In this document: piece after piece, positions 48,297 through 60,562 of the stretch
Numbering within the stretch: the stretch's first letter is position 1
Layout: every line of letters starts with the position of its first letter
Origin: Saccharina japonica
Taxonomy: Eukaryota > Sar > Phaeophyceae > Laminariales > Laminariaceae
Direction of reading: 5' to 3'
DNA: 64,000 nt
Assembly (NCBI GenBank): GCA_008828725.1
Contig: MEHQ01003382.1
Coordinates: forward strand, 124,001 to 188,000
Program-made: the position numbers and the translations under genes
Notes under the pieces: model-generated
Told to the model about the DNA's origin: nothing
Database searches by the model: none
The model's input: only the letters and a program-made list of their open reading frames with translations

Positions 48297-48895
48297 GCAT
48301 GGCCGTAGTCCTATGACCATAGACCCTCGCATCCCTACAATGCCGGGACGGAGCATGTCGGGTTTTCACCGACCAGGCAGACATTGCTAGCACCAAGCGC
48401 GAGGGGGGGGGGGTGTACTCATGTCGTGCACGGCCGTAGTCGTATGACCATAGACCCTCGCATCCCTACAATGCCGGGACGGAGCGCGTTGGGTTTTCAC
48501 CAACCAGGCAGACATTGCTTGCACCAAGCGCGAAGCGCCGTGAGGTATTGAGCGAGTTGCATGGAGGGTGAGCTGCATCCTGTTAAGAGCCGACTCTGAG
48601 GCGGACTTGCATATGGACGACAGCTTCAATGGGTTAATTTCATTTCTGGTGTGGCCACTTCCTGAGACAGCAATGGGGGCACTATGTAACTGCCTCGCGG
48701 GTGCCTTACCATATACACACTACGTGATACGATCATTCCTCTTGTGCGGAGCAAAGGTTCTCCACCGACAAATGATCTAACTCGACCGCCAACTTTGGTG
48801 ACCGCCAAAATAAATAAATAAAAACGGTACCCTGGTTGTCTAGCTCACGCAGTGAGAGGCGTGTTTTACAGCGTCGTTGCCAACCGACGCCAACC
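48297..48895. repeat. ~460-bp dispersed repeat, copy A, with a truncated copy in front
   Basis: 48420-48895 matches 63382-63860: GGCCGTAGTCGTATGACC, CATCCCTACAATGCCGG, GCCGTGAGGTATTG, TGGTGTGGCCACT, TGGTGACCGCCAAAA and TGTCTAGCTCACGCAGTGAG in order. 48297-48405 is a second, 5'-only copy. Shorter related pieces occur at 51895-52150 and 56055-56325. Confidence 0.85.
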
Positions 48896-49854
48896 CAACC
48901 TATAAATGCACCATATATTTATAGGGGGGGGGTGTTGGGGGGGGGGTTCTGAAGTTCCGAGAGGGTTACGCGTTATTTTGTCTCAAAGCCAGTTTTGGCT
49001 TTGGGGGATGTGAGGTAATGAATAAAGCTTCGTCAAAAATCGGGTTCACCCAGGCCAAAACAAAAATTAGCAGGCGCAACCCCTGTAAGGCAAAAAACCG
49101 TATATAGTAGCATGCATCCCTTCGTTCCAGCCCCGATGCCACTGCTTTTTGTCGTTTTACGGCGAGCCCGTTTACCATGTGCGGTCGGACGAGTGAGCTA
49201 ACGTCTTCCCGGATCGTAACTTCAAAATAAAATCGGTTACAGGACTTCTTCTTCCCCGAATTGTAACTGTAAAATATAAACAGTACCACTTTGGGCGTGA
49301 ATACAAGGACCGCTTTGTCTTCATATTGATGTGAAAATGGTCTTATTCCCCACCCAGAGGGGTATGAATTAAATCGCCCTCGCTGGAATGATTTATGCAC
49401 CTCGGACAAGATAGATCATCATTATTCCCACTGCGTGATTTAGAGTTTTTTTAAGACAGATACATTCTTGATCTGTACGGTCTAGCTCACGTTGATTGGC
49501 CGGGTGGGAGCCGTATAATGCGCATGATCTAGGCACACGTTTCCTGGGTTAGATCTGTGCTGTTACAGAGCTAATAGATCTTACACAGAATATCACAATG
49601 CGGGTTAGGATCTTAGATGGGCTAAATTGCCTCTGCTGTAGATTGATGCCAGGCATATCTGGTAGAAGATCTAAAAGATCTATCTGTAGATTATACAACT
49701 AACTTGTCCAATGTGTGAATGGTTGTCAAGTTATGTACTGCTCCATACTTCGCGCGCGCGTCAAAAAAGGTCAACAAGCTAAACAGAGTGTCACGCTTTG
49801 TGCACAAGTCGTAGTAGGCTGCTTGTTGTCGTCCTGACAGTAACTCATCAAAAT

Positions 49855-50535
49855 CAAGGAGAATCCAAAGGGAATAGGACAAAGAAAAAAGAAAAAAAAG
49901 AGAAACAGAAAAAGGAAAAAAGGAGAAATGAAAAAATGAGAAAAACAAAAAGAGAAGAGGAGAAAAGGAGAGAAAAAGGAGAAAGAGGAGAAGAAAAGGA
50001 GAAAGGCAGGAAATCATGACAATACTTGAGAGAGAATACGCAAGAGAATACGCAAGCGAAAGAATGGAAAGCTGAACACACAGGCTTAAAACATACTCGC
50101 AGGCAGCGTAGACGGGGGGGGGGGGGGGGTGACGAATCGAAAATAAATAAAAACAAAATCGAGCAGCCTACGAGTATCAACAGGGGACTCTAGGTAGCGC
50201 TATTAATACTGTCGCGCGTAAAAATACCTGTACGCCAATACTGCGAATAAGAAGAAAAAGGAAAGAGCTACGAAGTAGGAAAAGCCACCAGAGAGAAAAG
50301 AGGAAAAGAGAAAAGAAAGGAAGAAAGGAAAGAAAGAAAGGAGAAAGGAAAGAGAAAGGAAAGGAAAGGAAGGAAAGGAAAGGAAGGAAAGGAAAGGAAA
50401 GAGGAAAGGAAAGGAGGAAAGGAAAGGAAAGGAAAGGAAAGGAAAGGAAATGGAAAGGAAAGGAAAGGAAAAGGTAAAGAAAGGAAAGGAAAGAAAGAGA
50501 AAAAGGAGGTAAAAGAGAAAAGAGAAAAGAAGGCA
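49855..50535. repeat. Purine-rich tract with (GGAAA)n
   Basis: Almost pure A/G on the plus strand at 49860-50010 and 50260-50530. The second part is a GGAAA array about twice as long as in the right-hand copy (54600-54665). Confidence 0.92.
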
Positions 50536-51249
50536 CTGAGGATGCTGAGGCGAGGAGGGTCAGCGGCGCGCTCTAGCGCTATCTATTACGGTAATGCTAG
50601 AGAGAGTAGAAGCGAAAAACAGGTGGACAATGTTTCTCACAAATATCTTGACGTCGTCTTCTTCGCTCGTCGTACATGCCCACAAGCTTGTAAGCGAGGT
50701 CCAGACTCGGCTTCGTGGTCTTGGTCTCTTAAGCGCGCTCTCGAATACCGGGCGAATTTATCAGCGGAGAGGCAAGAAGATGCGGCCGGAACAATATCAA
50801 GTCACGAGACACAAAAAAAAAACGAACTTTCAGCGATATATACTGTAGAGCTCACTCTGGGTTTGTGCGCAGTTACATGTCGAACTCAGGAGTCATGTGC
50901 TATCGAATACCTGGTAGATCGTGTATATACCTGGTAGGTTATACGGCCCGACCAGGCAACATGAGGTATAGCATACAGTAGTAAGTAGCGAAATCGCTTG
51001 TCCTTGAAAATTAAGCGGTAGACTGAAAGTTAAGTCGGATACCTGGTGTGATATTTTACCCTGTAATATGCAAATTGGGGTATAGAGAGGTGAAGCACAT
51101 TAATTAATTACTTGAGTTTAGTGTGAGATTAATTAAATTCCTACTAAAAAAACAAGACATTTATAGTGATTACAATTGTTTTGGTAGTTTTTACTTCCGA
51201 TATGCTCGATCAATGTTATGACTGCCGCGGCTGTCCTGAACCCGACAAG

Positions 51250-51308
51250 TAGAAGCAGGCAGCAGCAGCAGCAGGCAGCAGCAGCAGCAGGCACAGCAGC
51301 AGCAGCCG
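51250..51308. repeat. CAG trinucleotide repeat, interrupted
   Basis: Interrupted by CAGG and CACAG; the right-hand copy at 55417-55466 is an uninterrupted run of about 16 CAG. Confidence 0.9.
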
Positions 51309-53205
51309 GTCGTACAGACGATGCGCGTTGCGCTCGCGATGCTGCGGGCGGCGCAGCAGCAAACGAGCCATAAAATGTGCCGTGTAGTATGCAAAACGGA
51401 ATCGAGCTGGCTAGGAGGGGGGCGGGGGGGGGGGGTAACTCTTTGTTCTTGTCTTAGTCATTTGACAATTCACACGCATCCGCCATCCCTTTCGAGACGG
51501 AGCACCGCAGCTGGCTAGAGGGGGGCCCACCACCGGGATCACTTTTTTTTTCTACTTGGGGAACACACTAATAGCAAGTGAAATTTCCCGCCAGGGGGAA
51601 TATTGGCCTTCCCCGGTACTCAATTTGTTGCTTGGCCTTAGTCATTTGACCATTGACCATGCAACCCCCTTCGAGACGGAGCAGCCGTTCCTACTCTTGA
51701 TAGAGACGCCTTCAACAGTTGGGCGATCATTACGTGTTTCCATGTATTAACAAAGATGTGTTTCGCTATATCTTATCCCCTTCCTGTTTCGCCGGCCTTT
51801 GCCACCATCTACCTCCTATATAGCGATCGTTTTCTCCTCGCTACAATCTTGTGTACCAAGCTTCTCCATGTCGCATTCGTACCATGTACGTGTTATGGCG
51901 TAGTCGTATGACCATAGACCAATCGCATCCCAGTGTGCCGGACAGAGCACGTCGGTTTTCACCAACACAGGCGAGACGTTGCTTGCACCAAGCTTTGCGA
52001 AGCCCGTGAGGTATTGTCGAGACGCATGGAGGTGTGAGCTGTATCCTGCTCCGTTGGATTTTCATCCAAGGCAAGACATAGCTTGCACCAAGCTTTTGCG
52101 AAGCGCGTTAGGTGTTGAGCGAGTCGCATGAAGGGTGTGCCGCATCCTATTAATACAAGAACCACTTATGATGCGTGCTTTCTTGCATATGGAAGACGGG
52201 GGGGGTGCAATGGCTTTTCACCGCCGCCGAGCACGTCGGCTGCGAACGAAGGCTGCTCGCCCGAACAATAAAAAGCATTTTCGGGGGCTGCAAAACGAGC
52301 TCCAGTTCTATGAAAATTGCAGCCACGTATTCTTCCATTATTTACGAGAAAAATGCTTCAGCTTATTTATGCTGTTAGATGGAGGATTTCGTCGAAACTC
52401 ATAGTTTGGCAAGCGCGTGTGTGACGCTTCGATGGCGGCGCGTACGAACGGGTTTTATATCACCCCACGCAGGACATACAGTAGGAATCCCTGTTTTAAT
52501 TTGGGGGGGGGGGGGTAAACTGTGAAGCTGCAAGAACTCAGGGGACGTGTGTATCTATGTTGTGTTACTGCGTTAGTCCGTTTCCCATCTGACAACGTGC
52601 AGCTTTTATTTGCAATCATACCTATATCACGGGGAGACCGTAGTAAATAAGACCTACCGTAAACACACAAAGGAAAAAGATTATTCGTGATTAGGGACCG
52701 ATATAAGAATAATCTGTAGTTTGTGTCATAGAGAGAATTTGGCGTTCTGGTTCATAATCTTCTTTGGCTGAGCACGTACACTTAGTAGCTCACTTGCAGC
52801 ATGCGGCTTTATCTGTTCATCGCGCAGCTCGTGGAATACCAAGTGGATACGCCACGGAACGGTGCTGGTAGACTGGTAGAACACGCGAACAGACAGGACT
52901 GTTGCTTCAACTGGACAGCGATCGTTCGCTGGCCAGGTTTTCGTGATTCGTGATTTCTAGTGAGACGGTCGAGTCGTACCACATGGTGCAAGCAGCGTCG
53001 GCAAACGTCAACATCACGTATGTCAAAGACCGGTATGTTCCCATGTAGTGTGTTAATCTCTGACGCTCAAGGGCCAAAGGCGTGCGTGTTTTAGGATGGC
53101 TTGAGCGACTTCCGAGGTGAGTTAATTGTCATCCTTTCACTTTACGGGTTATAGTACCTATTGAATAGTGCACAGAAGCAGAGACTTGCTGTAGTAGCGG
53201 ATCCG

Positions 53206-53229
53206 NNNNNNNNNNNNNNNNNNNNNNNN
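53206..53229. other. Assembly gap (24 N)
   Basis: N run. The left edge ends in GGATCCG, a BamHI-site sequence absent from the matching place in the right copy, possibly vector or linker. Confidence 0.98.
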
Positions 53230-55414
53230 TTATTTGTGTGGGGGGGGGGGGGGGGGGGGGGGTTCTGAAGTTCCGAGAGGGTTACGCGTTATTTTGTCTC
53301 AAAGCCAGTTTTGCTTTTTGGGGGAGTGAGGTATGAATAAAGCTCGTCAAAATTCGGGTTCACCCCAGGCCAAAACAAAAATTAGCAGGCGCAACCCCTG
53401 TAAGGCAAAAACCGTATATGTAGCATGCATCCCTTCGTTCCAGCCCCCGACTGCCACTGCTTTTGGTCGTTTTACGGCGAGCCCGTTTACCATGTGCGGT
53501 CGGACGAGTGGCTAACGTCTTCCCCGGATCGTAACTTCAAAATAAAATCGGTTACAGGACTTCTTCTTCCCCCGAATTGTAACTGTAAAATATAAACAGT
53601 ACCACTTTGGGCGTGAATACAAGGACCGCTTTGTCTTCATATTGATGTGAAAATGGTCCTTATTCCCCACCCAGAGGGGTATGAATTAAATCGCCCTCGC
53701 TGGAATGATTATGCACCTCGGACAGATAGATCATCAATTATTCCCACTGCGTGATTTAGAGTTTTTTTAAGACAGATACATTCTTGATCTGTACGGTCTA
53801 GCTCACGTTGATGCCGGGTGGGAGCCGTATAATGCGCATGATCTAGCACACGTTTCCTGGGTTAGATCTGTGCTGTACAGAGCTATAGATCTTACACAAG
53901 ATATCACAATGGCGGGTTAGGATCTAGATGGGCTAAATTGCCTCTCTGTAGATGATGCCAGGCATATCTGTAGAAGATCTAAAAGATCTATCTGTAGATT
54001 ATACAACTAACTGTCCAATGTGTGAATGGTTGTCAAGTTATGTACTGCTCCATACTTCGCGCGCGCGTCAAAAAAAGGTCAACAGTCTAAACAGAGTGTC
54101 ACGCTTTGTGCACAAGTCGTAGTAGCGCTTGTTGTCGTCCTGACAGTAACTCATCAAAATCAAGGAGAATCCAAAGGGAATAGGACAAAGGAAAAAAGAA
54201 AAAAAAAGGAAAACAGAAAAAAGGAAAAAAGGAGAAAATGAAAAAAAGAGAAAAACAAAAAGAGAAGAGGAGAAAAGGGAGAAAAAGGAGAAAAGGGAGA
54301 AGAAAAGGAGAAAGGCAGGAAATCATGACAATACTTGAGAGAGAATACGCAAGAGAATACGCAAGCGAAAGAATGGAAACGAACACACAGGCTTACATAC
54401 TCGCAGGCAGGTAGACGGGGGGGGTGACGAATCGAAAATAAATAAAAACAAAATCGAGCAGCCTACGAGTATCAACAGGGAGGACTCTAGGTAGCTATTA
54501 ATACGTGCGCGCGTACAAAATACCTGGTACGCAAATAAAAGAAGAAAAGCGAAAGAGCTACGAAGTAGGAAAACCACCCAGAGAGAAAAGAGAAAAGAGA
54601 AACAGAAAGGAAAGGAAAGGAAAGGAAAGGAAAGGAAAGGAAAGGAAAGGAAAGGAAAGGAAAGAGAAAAAGGGGAAAAGAGAAAAGAGAAAAGAAGGCA
54701 CTGGAGGCATGCTGAAGGCGAGGGGGTCCGGGCGGCTCTACGCTATCTATTACGGTAATGCCTAGAGAGAGTAGAAGCGAAAACAGGTGGACAATGTTTC
54801 TCACAAATATCTTGACGTCGTCTTCTGCGTCGTACATGCCCACCAGCTTGTAAGCGAGGTCCAGACTCGCTTCGTCGGTCTTGGTCTTCTTAAGGCGCGC
54901 TCTCGACTACCGACGGAATTTATCAGCGGGAGAGGGCAAGAAGATGCGGCCGGAAACAATATCAAGTCACGAGACACAAAAAAAAACGAACTTTCAGCGA
55001 TATATACTGTAGCTCACTCTGGGTTGTGCGCAGTACATGTCGAACTCAGGAGTCATGTGCTATCGAATACCTGGTAGATCGTGTATATACCTGGTAGGTT
55101 ATACGGCCCCGACCAGGCAACATGAGGTATAGCATACAGTAGTACGTAGCGAAATCGCTGTCCTTGAAAAATTAAGCGGGTAGCTGAAAGTTAAGTCGGA
55201 TACCTGGTGTGATATTTTACCCTGTAAATATGCAAATTGGGGATATAGGAGAGTGAAGCACATTAATTAATTACTTGAGTTTAGTGTGAGATTAATTAAA
55301 TTCCTACTCAAAAAACCAAGACATTTATAGTGATTACAATTGTTTGGTAGTTTTTACTTCCGATATGCTCATCAATGTTATGACTGCCGCCTGTCCTGAA
55401 GCCCGACCAAGTAG

Positions 55415-55467
<53 letters not shown>

Positions 55468-55577
55468 GGTCGTACAGACGATGCCGTTGCGCTCGCGATG
55501 CTGCGGGCGGCGCAGCAGCAAACGAGCCATAAAATGTGCCGGTAGTATGCAAAAACGGAATCGAGCTGGCTAGAGGN

Positions 55578-55612
<35 letters not shown>

Positions 55613-57340
55613 ACTCCTTTGTTGCTTGTCTTAGTCATTTGACAATTCACCACGCATCCCTTTCGAGACGGAGCACCGCAGCTGGCTAGAGGGGGGCCCA
55701 CCACCGGGATCACTTTTTTTTTCATCTTGGGGAACACACTAATAGCAAGTGAAATTTCCCCCGAGGGGGAAATATTGCCTCTCCCCGGTACTCATTTGTT
55801 GCTTGCCTTAGTCATTTGACCATTGACCATGCACCCCCTTCGAGACGGAGCACCGTTCCTACTCTTGATAGAGACGCCTTCAACAGTTGGGCGATCATTA
55901 CGTTGTTTCCATGTATTACAAAGATGTGTTTCGCTAATCTTATCCCCTTCCTGTTTCGCCGCCTTTGGCCACCATCTACCTCCTATATAGCGATCGTTTT
56001 CTCGCTACCATCTTGTGTACCAAGCTTCTCCATGTCGCATTCGTACTCATGTCGTGTATGGCCGTAGTCGTATGACCATAGACCATCGCATCCCTAGTGT
56101 GCCGGGACAGAGCACGTCGGGTTTTCACCAACCAGGCGAGACGTTGCTTGCACCAAGCTTTGCGAAGCGCCGTGAGGTATTGGGCGAGACGCATGGAGGG
56201 TGAGCTGTATCCTGCTCCGTTGGATTTTCACCAATCAGGCAAGACATAGCTTGCACCAAGCTTTGCGAAGCGCCGTGAGGTGTTGAGCGAGTCGCATGAA
56301 GGGTGTGCCGCATCCTATTAATACCAAGAACCACTTATGATGCGTGCTTTCTTGCATATGGAAGACGGGGGGGGTGCAATGGCTTTTCACCGCGCCGAGC
56401 ACGTCGGGCGAACGAGGCTGCTCGCCGAACAATAAAAGCATTTTCGGGGGCTGCAAAACGAGCTCCAGTTCTATGAAAATTGCACCACGTATTCTTCCAT
56501 TATTTACGAGAAAAAAATGCTTCAGCTTATTATGCTGTTAGATGGAGGATTTCGTCGAAACTCATGTTTGGCAAGGCTGTGTGTGACACTTCGATGGCGG
56601 GCGTACGACGGGTTTTATATCACCCCATGCAGGACATACAGTAGGAATCCCTGTTTTAATTTGGGGGGGGGGGGGTAAACTGTGAAGCTGCAGAACTCAG
56701 GGGACGTGTGTAGTCTATGTTGTTACTGCCGTTAGTCCGTTTCCCCATCTGACAACGTGCAGCTTTTATTTGCAATCATACCTATATCACGGGGAGACCG
56801 TAGTAAATAAGACCTACCGTAAACACAAAAAGGAAAAGATTATTCGTGATTGGGAACCGATATAAGAATAATCTGTAGTTTGTTGTCATAGAGAGAATTT
56901 GGCGTTCTGGTTCATAATCTTTGGCTGAGCACGTACACTACGTAGCTCACTTGCAGCATCGGGCTTTATCTGGTTCATCGCGCTCGTGGGAATACCAAGT
57001 GGATACCGCACGGAACGGTGCTGGTAGACTGGTAGAACACGCGAACAGACAGGACTGTTGCTTCCAACTGGACAGCGATCGTTCGCTGGCCCAGGTTTTT
57101 CGTGATTCGTGATTTCTAGTGAGACGGGTCGAGTCGTACCACATGGTGCAAGCAGCGTACGGGCAAACGTCAACATCACGTATGTCAAAGACCGGTATGT
57201 TCCCATGTAGTGTGTTAATCTCTGACGCTCAAGGGCCAAAGGCGTGCGTGTTTTAGGATGGCTTGAGCGACTTCCGAGGTGAGTTAATTGTCATCCTTTC
57301 ACTTTACGGGGATTATATACCTATTAATAGTGCACAGCAG
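53230..57340. repeat. Right copy of the duplicated block
   Basis: Collinear with 48921-53205 up to GCTGTAGTAGCG. Includes one isolated N at 55577 and a G run of over 30 at 55578-55611. Contains no gene I can support. Confidence 0.88.
55417..55466. repeat. CAG trinucleotide repeat
   Basis: About 16 uninterrupted units. Long Ser, Leu or Ala runs in the frames crossing it come only from the repeat. Confidence 0.95.
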
Positions 57341-57654
57341 CAGTACTGCTGTAGTAGCGCTCGTGCGAGACGGTGTACAGCAGCAGCTGCTATGATAGCA
57401 GCGGTGCATATATACGTACTGCTGTAACAATACTCGCACTGGTACATACATGCCAGGTGGAGTTACAATATGATATTTTATACGAATGTCAACCAGCATA
57501 TTTGCTGGGTTTCAGTGACTGCAGGCTATATTAAAAAAAAAAAATCCTGTCGACTTGTAATATACGACTATCGTACTGCTGTAATAACGCGAGGGAAAGC
57601 GGAGAAATACAAAAACTCCGACTTCAACATACTCGTGCTCATATACGACCAGGG

Positions 57655-58105
57655 CTATACATAGGTACCTATACCTGGTATATATATATCTCGTATGAGA
57701 GATCAAGATTATCTGTACTCTATACATACTGTTGAGTATGCTAGGCGTATATCATCACCTGAATATGCGTGCTGGTACACGTATATACGAGTATTGAATA
57801 TGGCATGCTCAATGAGTGCCTATCCACACGGAGTGTTGGGTGTGAGATAAAATTGACAGCCAAAACGCTCGAGAGGTTTTACATACGTACCTGTACCTGG
57901 TATATATATATCTCGTATGAGAGATCAAGATTATCTGTACTCTGTACGTACTGTTGTGTATGCTACGCGTATATCATCACCTGAACATGCGTGCTGGTAC
58001 ACGTATATACAAGTATTGAATATGGCATGCTCAATGAGTGCCTATCCACACGGAGTGTTGGGTGTGAGATAAAATCGACAGCCAAAACGCTCGAGAGGTT
58101 TTGAG
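57655..58105. repeat. Two tandem copies of a 222-bp unit
   Basis: CCTGGTATATATATATCTCG occurs at 57674 and 57896, each followed by the same ~200 bp through AACGCTCGAGAGGTTTT, with few differences. The copies are recent. Confidence 0.92.
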
Positions 58106-58214
58106 CGCGGATACTTGTAGGTAACCGATTGCAAGGGCAGAAATTGCATCCTGCTGACATGCACGAGTATATGTATGGCATACTGAAAGAGATATTATTG
58201 CTGTGTGATATGCC

Positions 58215-58500
58215 AGATACATGATGTGTTTGACCACAACGACTCGCAAACAAGTGCGTACAGCAGCAGGCGGTTGGTGTGTTAACCGAATATTATTGCT
58301 GTGTGATATGCCAGGTATACGGCGGTTGGCTTTGTCAACTGAATACTCTTGCCTGTGGGCACAGGCAATAGTGGCACAGGCAATTTTATGTTTTGTAGTT
58401 GACCAGAATAATACATGATGTGCTTGACCACAAGGACTCGCAAACAAATGCGTACAGCAGCAGGCGGTTGGTGTGTCAATGGAGCATTATTGCTATTGGG
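58215..58500. repeat. Two copies of a ~195-bp unit
   Basis: ACATGATGTG-TTGACCACAA occurs at about 58218 and 58413, followed by CTCGCAAACAA, TGCGTACAGCAGCAGGCGG and TTGGTGTGT. Confidence 0.85.
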
Positions 58501-58599
58501 GTCATACGTTGCAGCAAGGTGACGCAAAATATGGCACGTGTAAGATGTCGTTCATCCCGAGCAACTGAAAAAAAAAAAATTGAAAAAAAAATCAAAGAG

Positions 58600-58990
58600 T
58601 TGTCACATTGTTTTGTCTGCTGAAACGGCAATACGTACATGCTCAAATTAAACAGCTGTGTGCAGTTTTATTGGATAATCTTGCTGTACCTATAACGCGG
58701 TTGCGATGGGGCGAAGGTTATATGGGCCGAGAGCGTGTGCGTTTGGAAACGGTTCGAGCGAGTTGGGTTGCTTGTGCAAGAAGCTAAAGTGGAGGAATCG
58801 CCACACATTGCACAGCATGATCATATTTCAAATAATTATCACATTGTTTTATCCGCTGAAACAGCAGTACGTATATGCTCTATTTAAACAGTGTAGTGAG
58901 TGTTTTGTCTGCTGAAACAGCAGTACGTATATGCTCAATTTAAACAGCTGTGTAGTGTCACTGGATAATCTTGCTGGTACCTCTAACGCG
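58600..58990. repeat. Repeats of a ~50-bp motif
   Basis: GTCTGCTGAAAC(A/G)GCA with TACGTA(T/C)ATGCTCAA and AAACAGCTGTGT at about 58615, 58853 and 58908. Confidence 0.7.
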
Positions 58991-59224
58991 GTTGCGAAGG
59001 GGCGCAGATAACTTATACCAGGTATATATGTTCACATTGCCCCTAACTGAACAGCAGTGTGAAAAGTCGTACTGTAGCATACGTCAAAACAATGTCATCA
59101 ATTAACCAGTGGAATCTCGGGCCGTACAGCAGCGGAGCAAGGTCATGCATACATTGATTATTACGACGTCGCGGCAAGACGATGTCATACAGCAGTACGT
59201 TTGCGATACATAATGTGGCATCAT

Positions 59225-60560
59225 GGACGAGTGATTACCCACGCGGACAGTTGGATGTGAGATCACATTTTCAGATGAAACGTACGTGCACGGTAAATAT
59301 AACGTGGCATATTGAACTATTAAAAGTGGTTGACCACGCGGACTGCCGAGTGAAAGATAATATTCGCAGCCAAAAACGTATGCGCACGATACAAAATGTG
59401 GAAAAATGAACGAGTGATTCCCCACGCGGATTGCTGGGTGAGAGATAATGTCCACAGTCCAACGTACGTGCACGATATATATAATGTGCCATAATGAACG
59501 GTGTTTCCCCATGCGGACTGCTGGGTGAGAGATAATCTTCACGGTAAATTGTACGTGCACGATAGATATATATATATATAATGTGGCAGATTGAACGAGT
59601 GATTCCCCGAGTGGGACACTGGGCGAGAGATAATCTTAACAGTCAAACGTACGTGCGCGATGAATATAATGTGGGAAAAAAGCACGAGTGATCCCCCACG
59701 CGGGTTGCTGGGTGAGAGATCATCTTCACAGTCAACCATATGTGCACCATAAATATAATGTGGCATAATGAACGAGTGAGTTCCCATGCGGACTGCTGGG
59801 TGAGATATAATATTCACAGTCAATTGTGCACGATAGATATAACGTGACATAATGAACGAGTGATTACGATAAATGTAATGTGGCATAATGAACGAGTGAT
59901 CCTCCATGCGAACTGCTGGGTGAGATGTAATCTCCACAGCCAATTGTATGTGCACGATAAATATAATATGGCATGTTGAACGAGTGATTCCCCACGCGGA
60001 ATGCTGGGTGAGAGATCTTATTCACAGCCAAACGTACGTGCACGATACACATAATGCGGAGTACTGAACGAGTGATTCCCACGCGGACTGCTGGGTGAGA
60101 GATCATCTTCACATCCAAAACGTACGTGCACGATTCATATAATGTGGCATAATGACCGAGTGATTCCCCATGCGGACTGCTGGGTGAGAGATAATATTCA
60201 CAGCCAAATGTTGCTGGAAAAAGTGCACCTGAGTATGAACGAGTGATTCCCCATGCGAACTGCTGGGTGAGATGTAATCTTCACAGCCAATTGTATGTGC
60301 ACGATAAATATAATATGGCATGTTGAACGAGTGATTCCCCACGCGGAATGCTGGGTGAGAGATAATATTCACAGCCAAACGTACGTGCACGATACACATA
60401 ATGCGGAGTACTGAACGAGTGATTCCCACGCGGACTGCTGGGTGAGAGATCATTTTCACATCCAAAACGTACGTGCAAGATTAATGTAATTTGGCATAAT
60501 GAACGAGTGATTCCCCATGCGGACTGCTGGGTGAGAGATAATCTTCACAGCCAAATATTG
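59225..60560. repeat. Tandem array of 85-90 bp units, about 15 copies
   Basis: Each unit has GAACGAGTGATTCCCC, CGCGGACTGCTGGGTGAGA, GATAAT-TTCACAGCCAA and ACGTACGTGCACGAT. The usual length near 87 bp is 29 codons, so the minus strand shows several overlapping open frames with the repeating peptide ISHPAVRVGNHSF. Confidence 0.92.
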
Positions 60561-60562
60561 CT

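Larger units (their letters stand above)
48921..53205. repeat. Left copy of a 4.3-kb duplicated block (probable unmerged overlap)
   Basis: From GTTCTGAAGTTCCGAGAGGG onward it is collinear with 53230-57340. Differences are mostly single-base insertions and deletions scattered evenly, plus length changes in simple repeats. It contains a purine tract, a CAG array, G runs and dispersed-repeat pieces, but no gene I can support. Confidence 0.88.

Noticed and set aside
48835-48900. tRNA-like gene or SINE head in the ~460-bp repeat (TAGCTCACGCAGTGAGAGGCG resembles an A box)
   Set aside because: No B box at the right distance, no acceptor stem or anticodon arm; both full copies lack them too.
49800-50540. 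Phe/Leu/Ser-rich membrane-like proteins on the minus strand
   Set aside because: They are translations of a nearly pure purine tract; the same in the second copy at 54.1-54.7 kb.
55344-55552. Poly-Ser / poly-Leu proteins
   Set aside because: Produced by the CAG microsatellite.
44358-57239. Shared peptide (VLTFARTLLA, VCSRVLPVYQH) on the minus strand at 44.4-44.6 and 57.0-57.2 kb as a conserved gene
   Set aside because: The nucleotide repeat is similar enough to conserve any frame; frames are interrupted differently and no start or splice context is shared.
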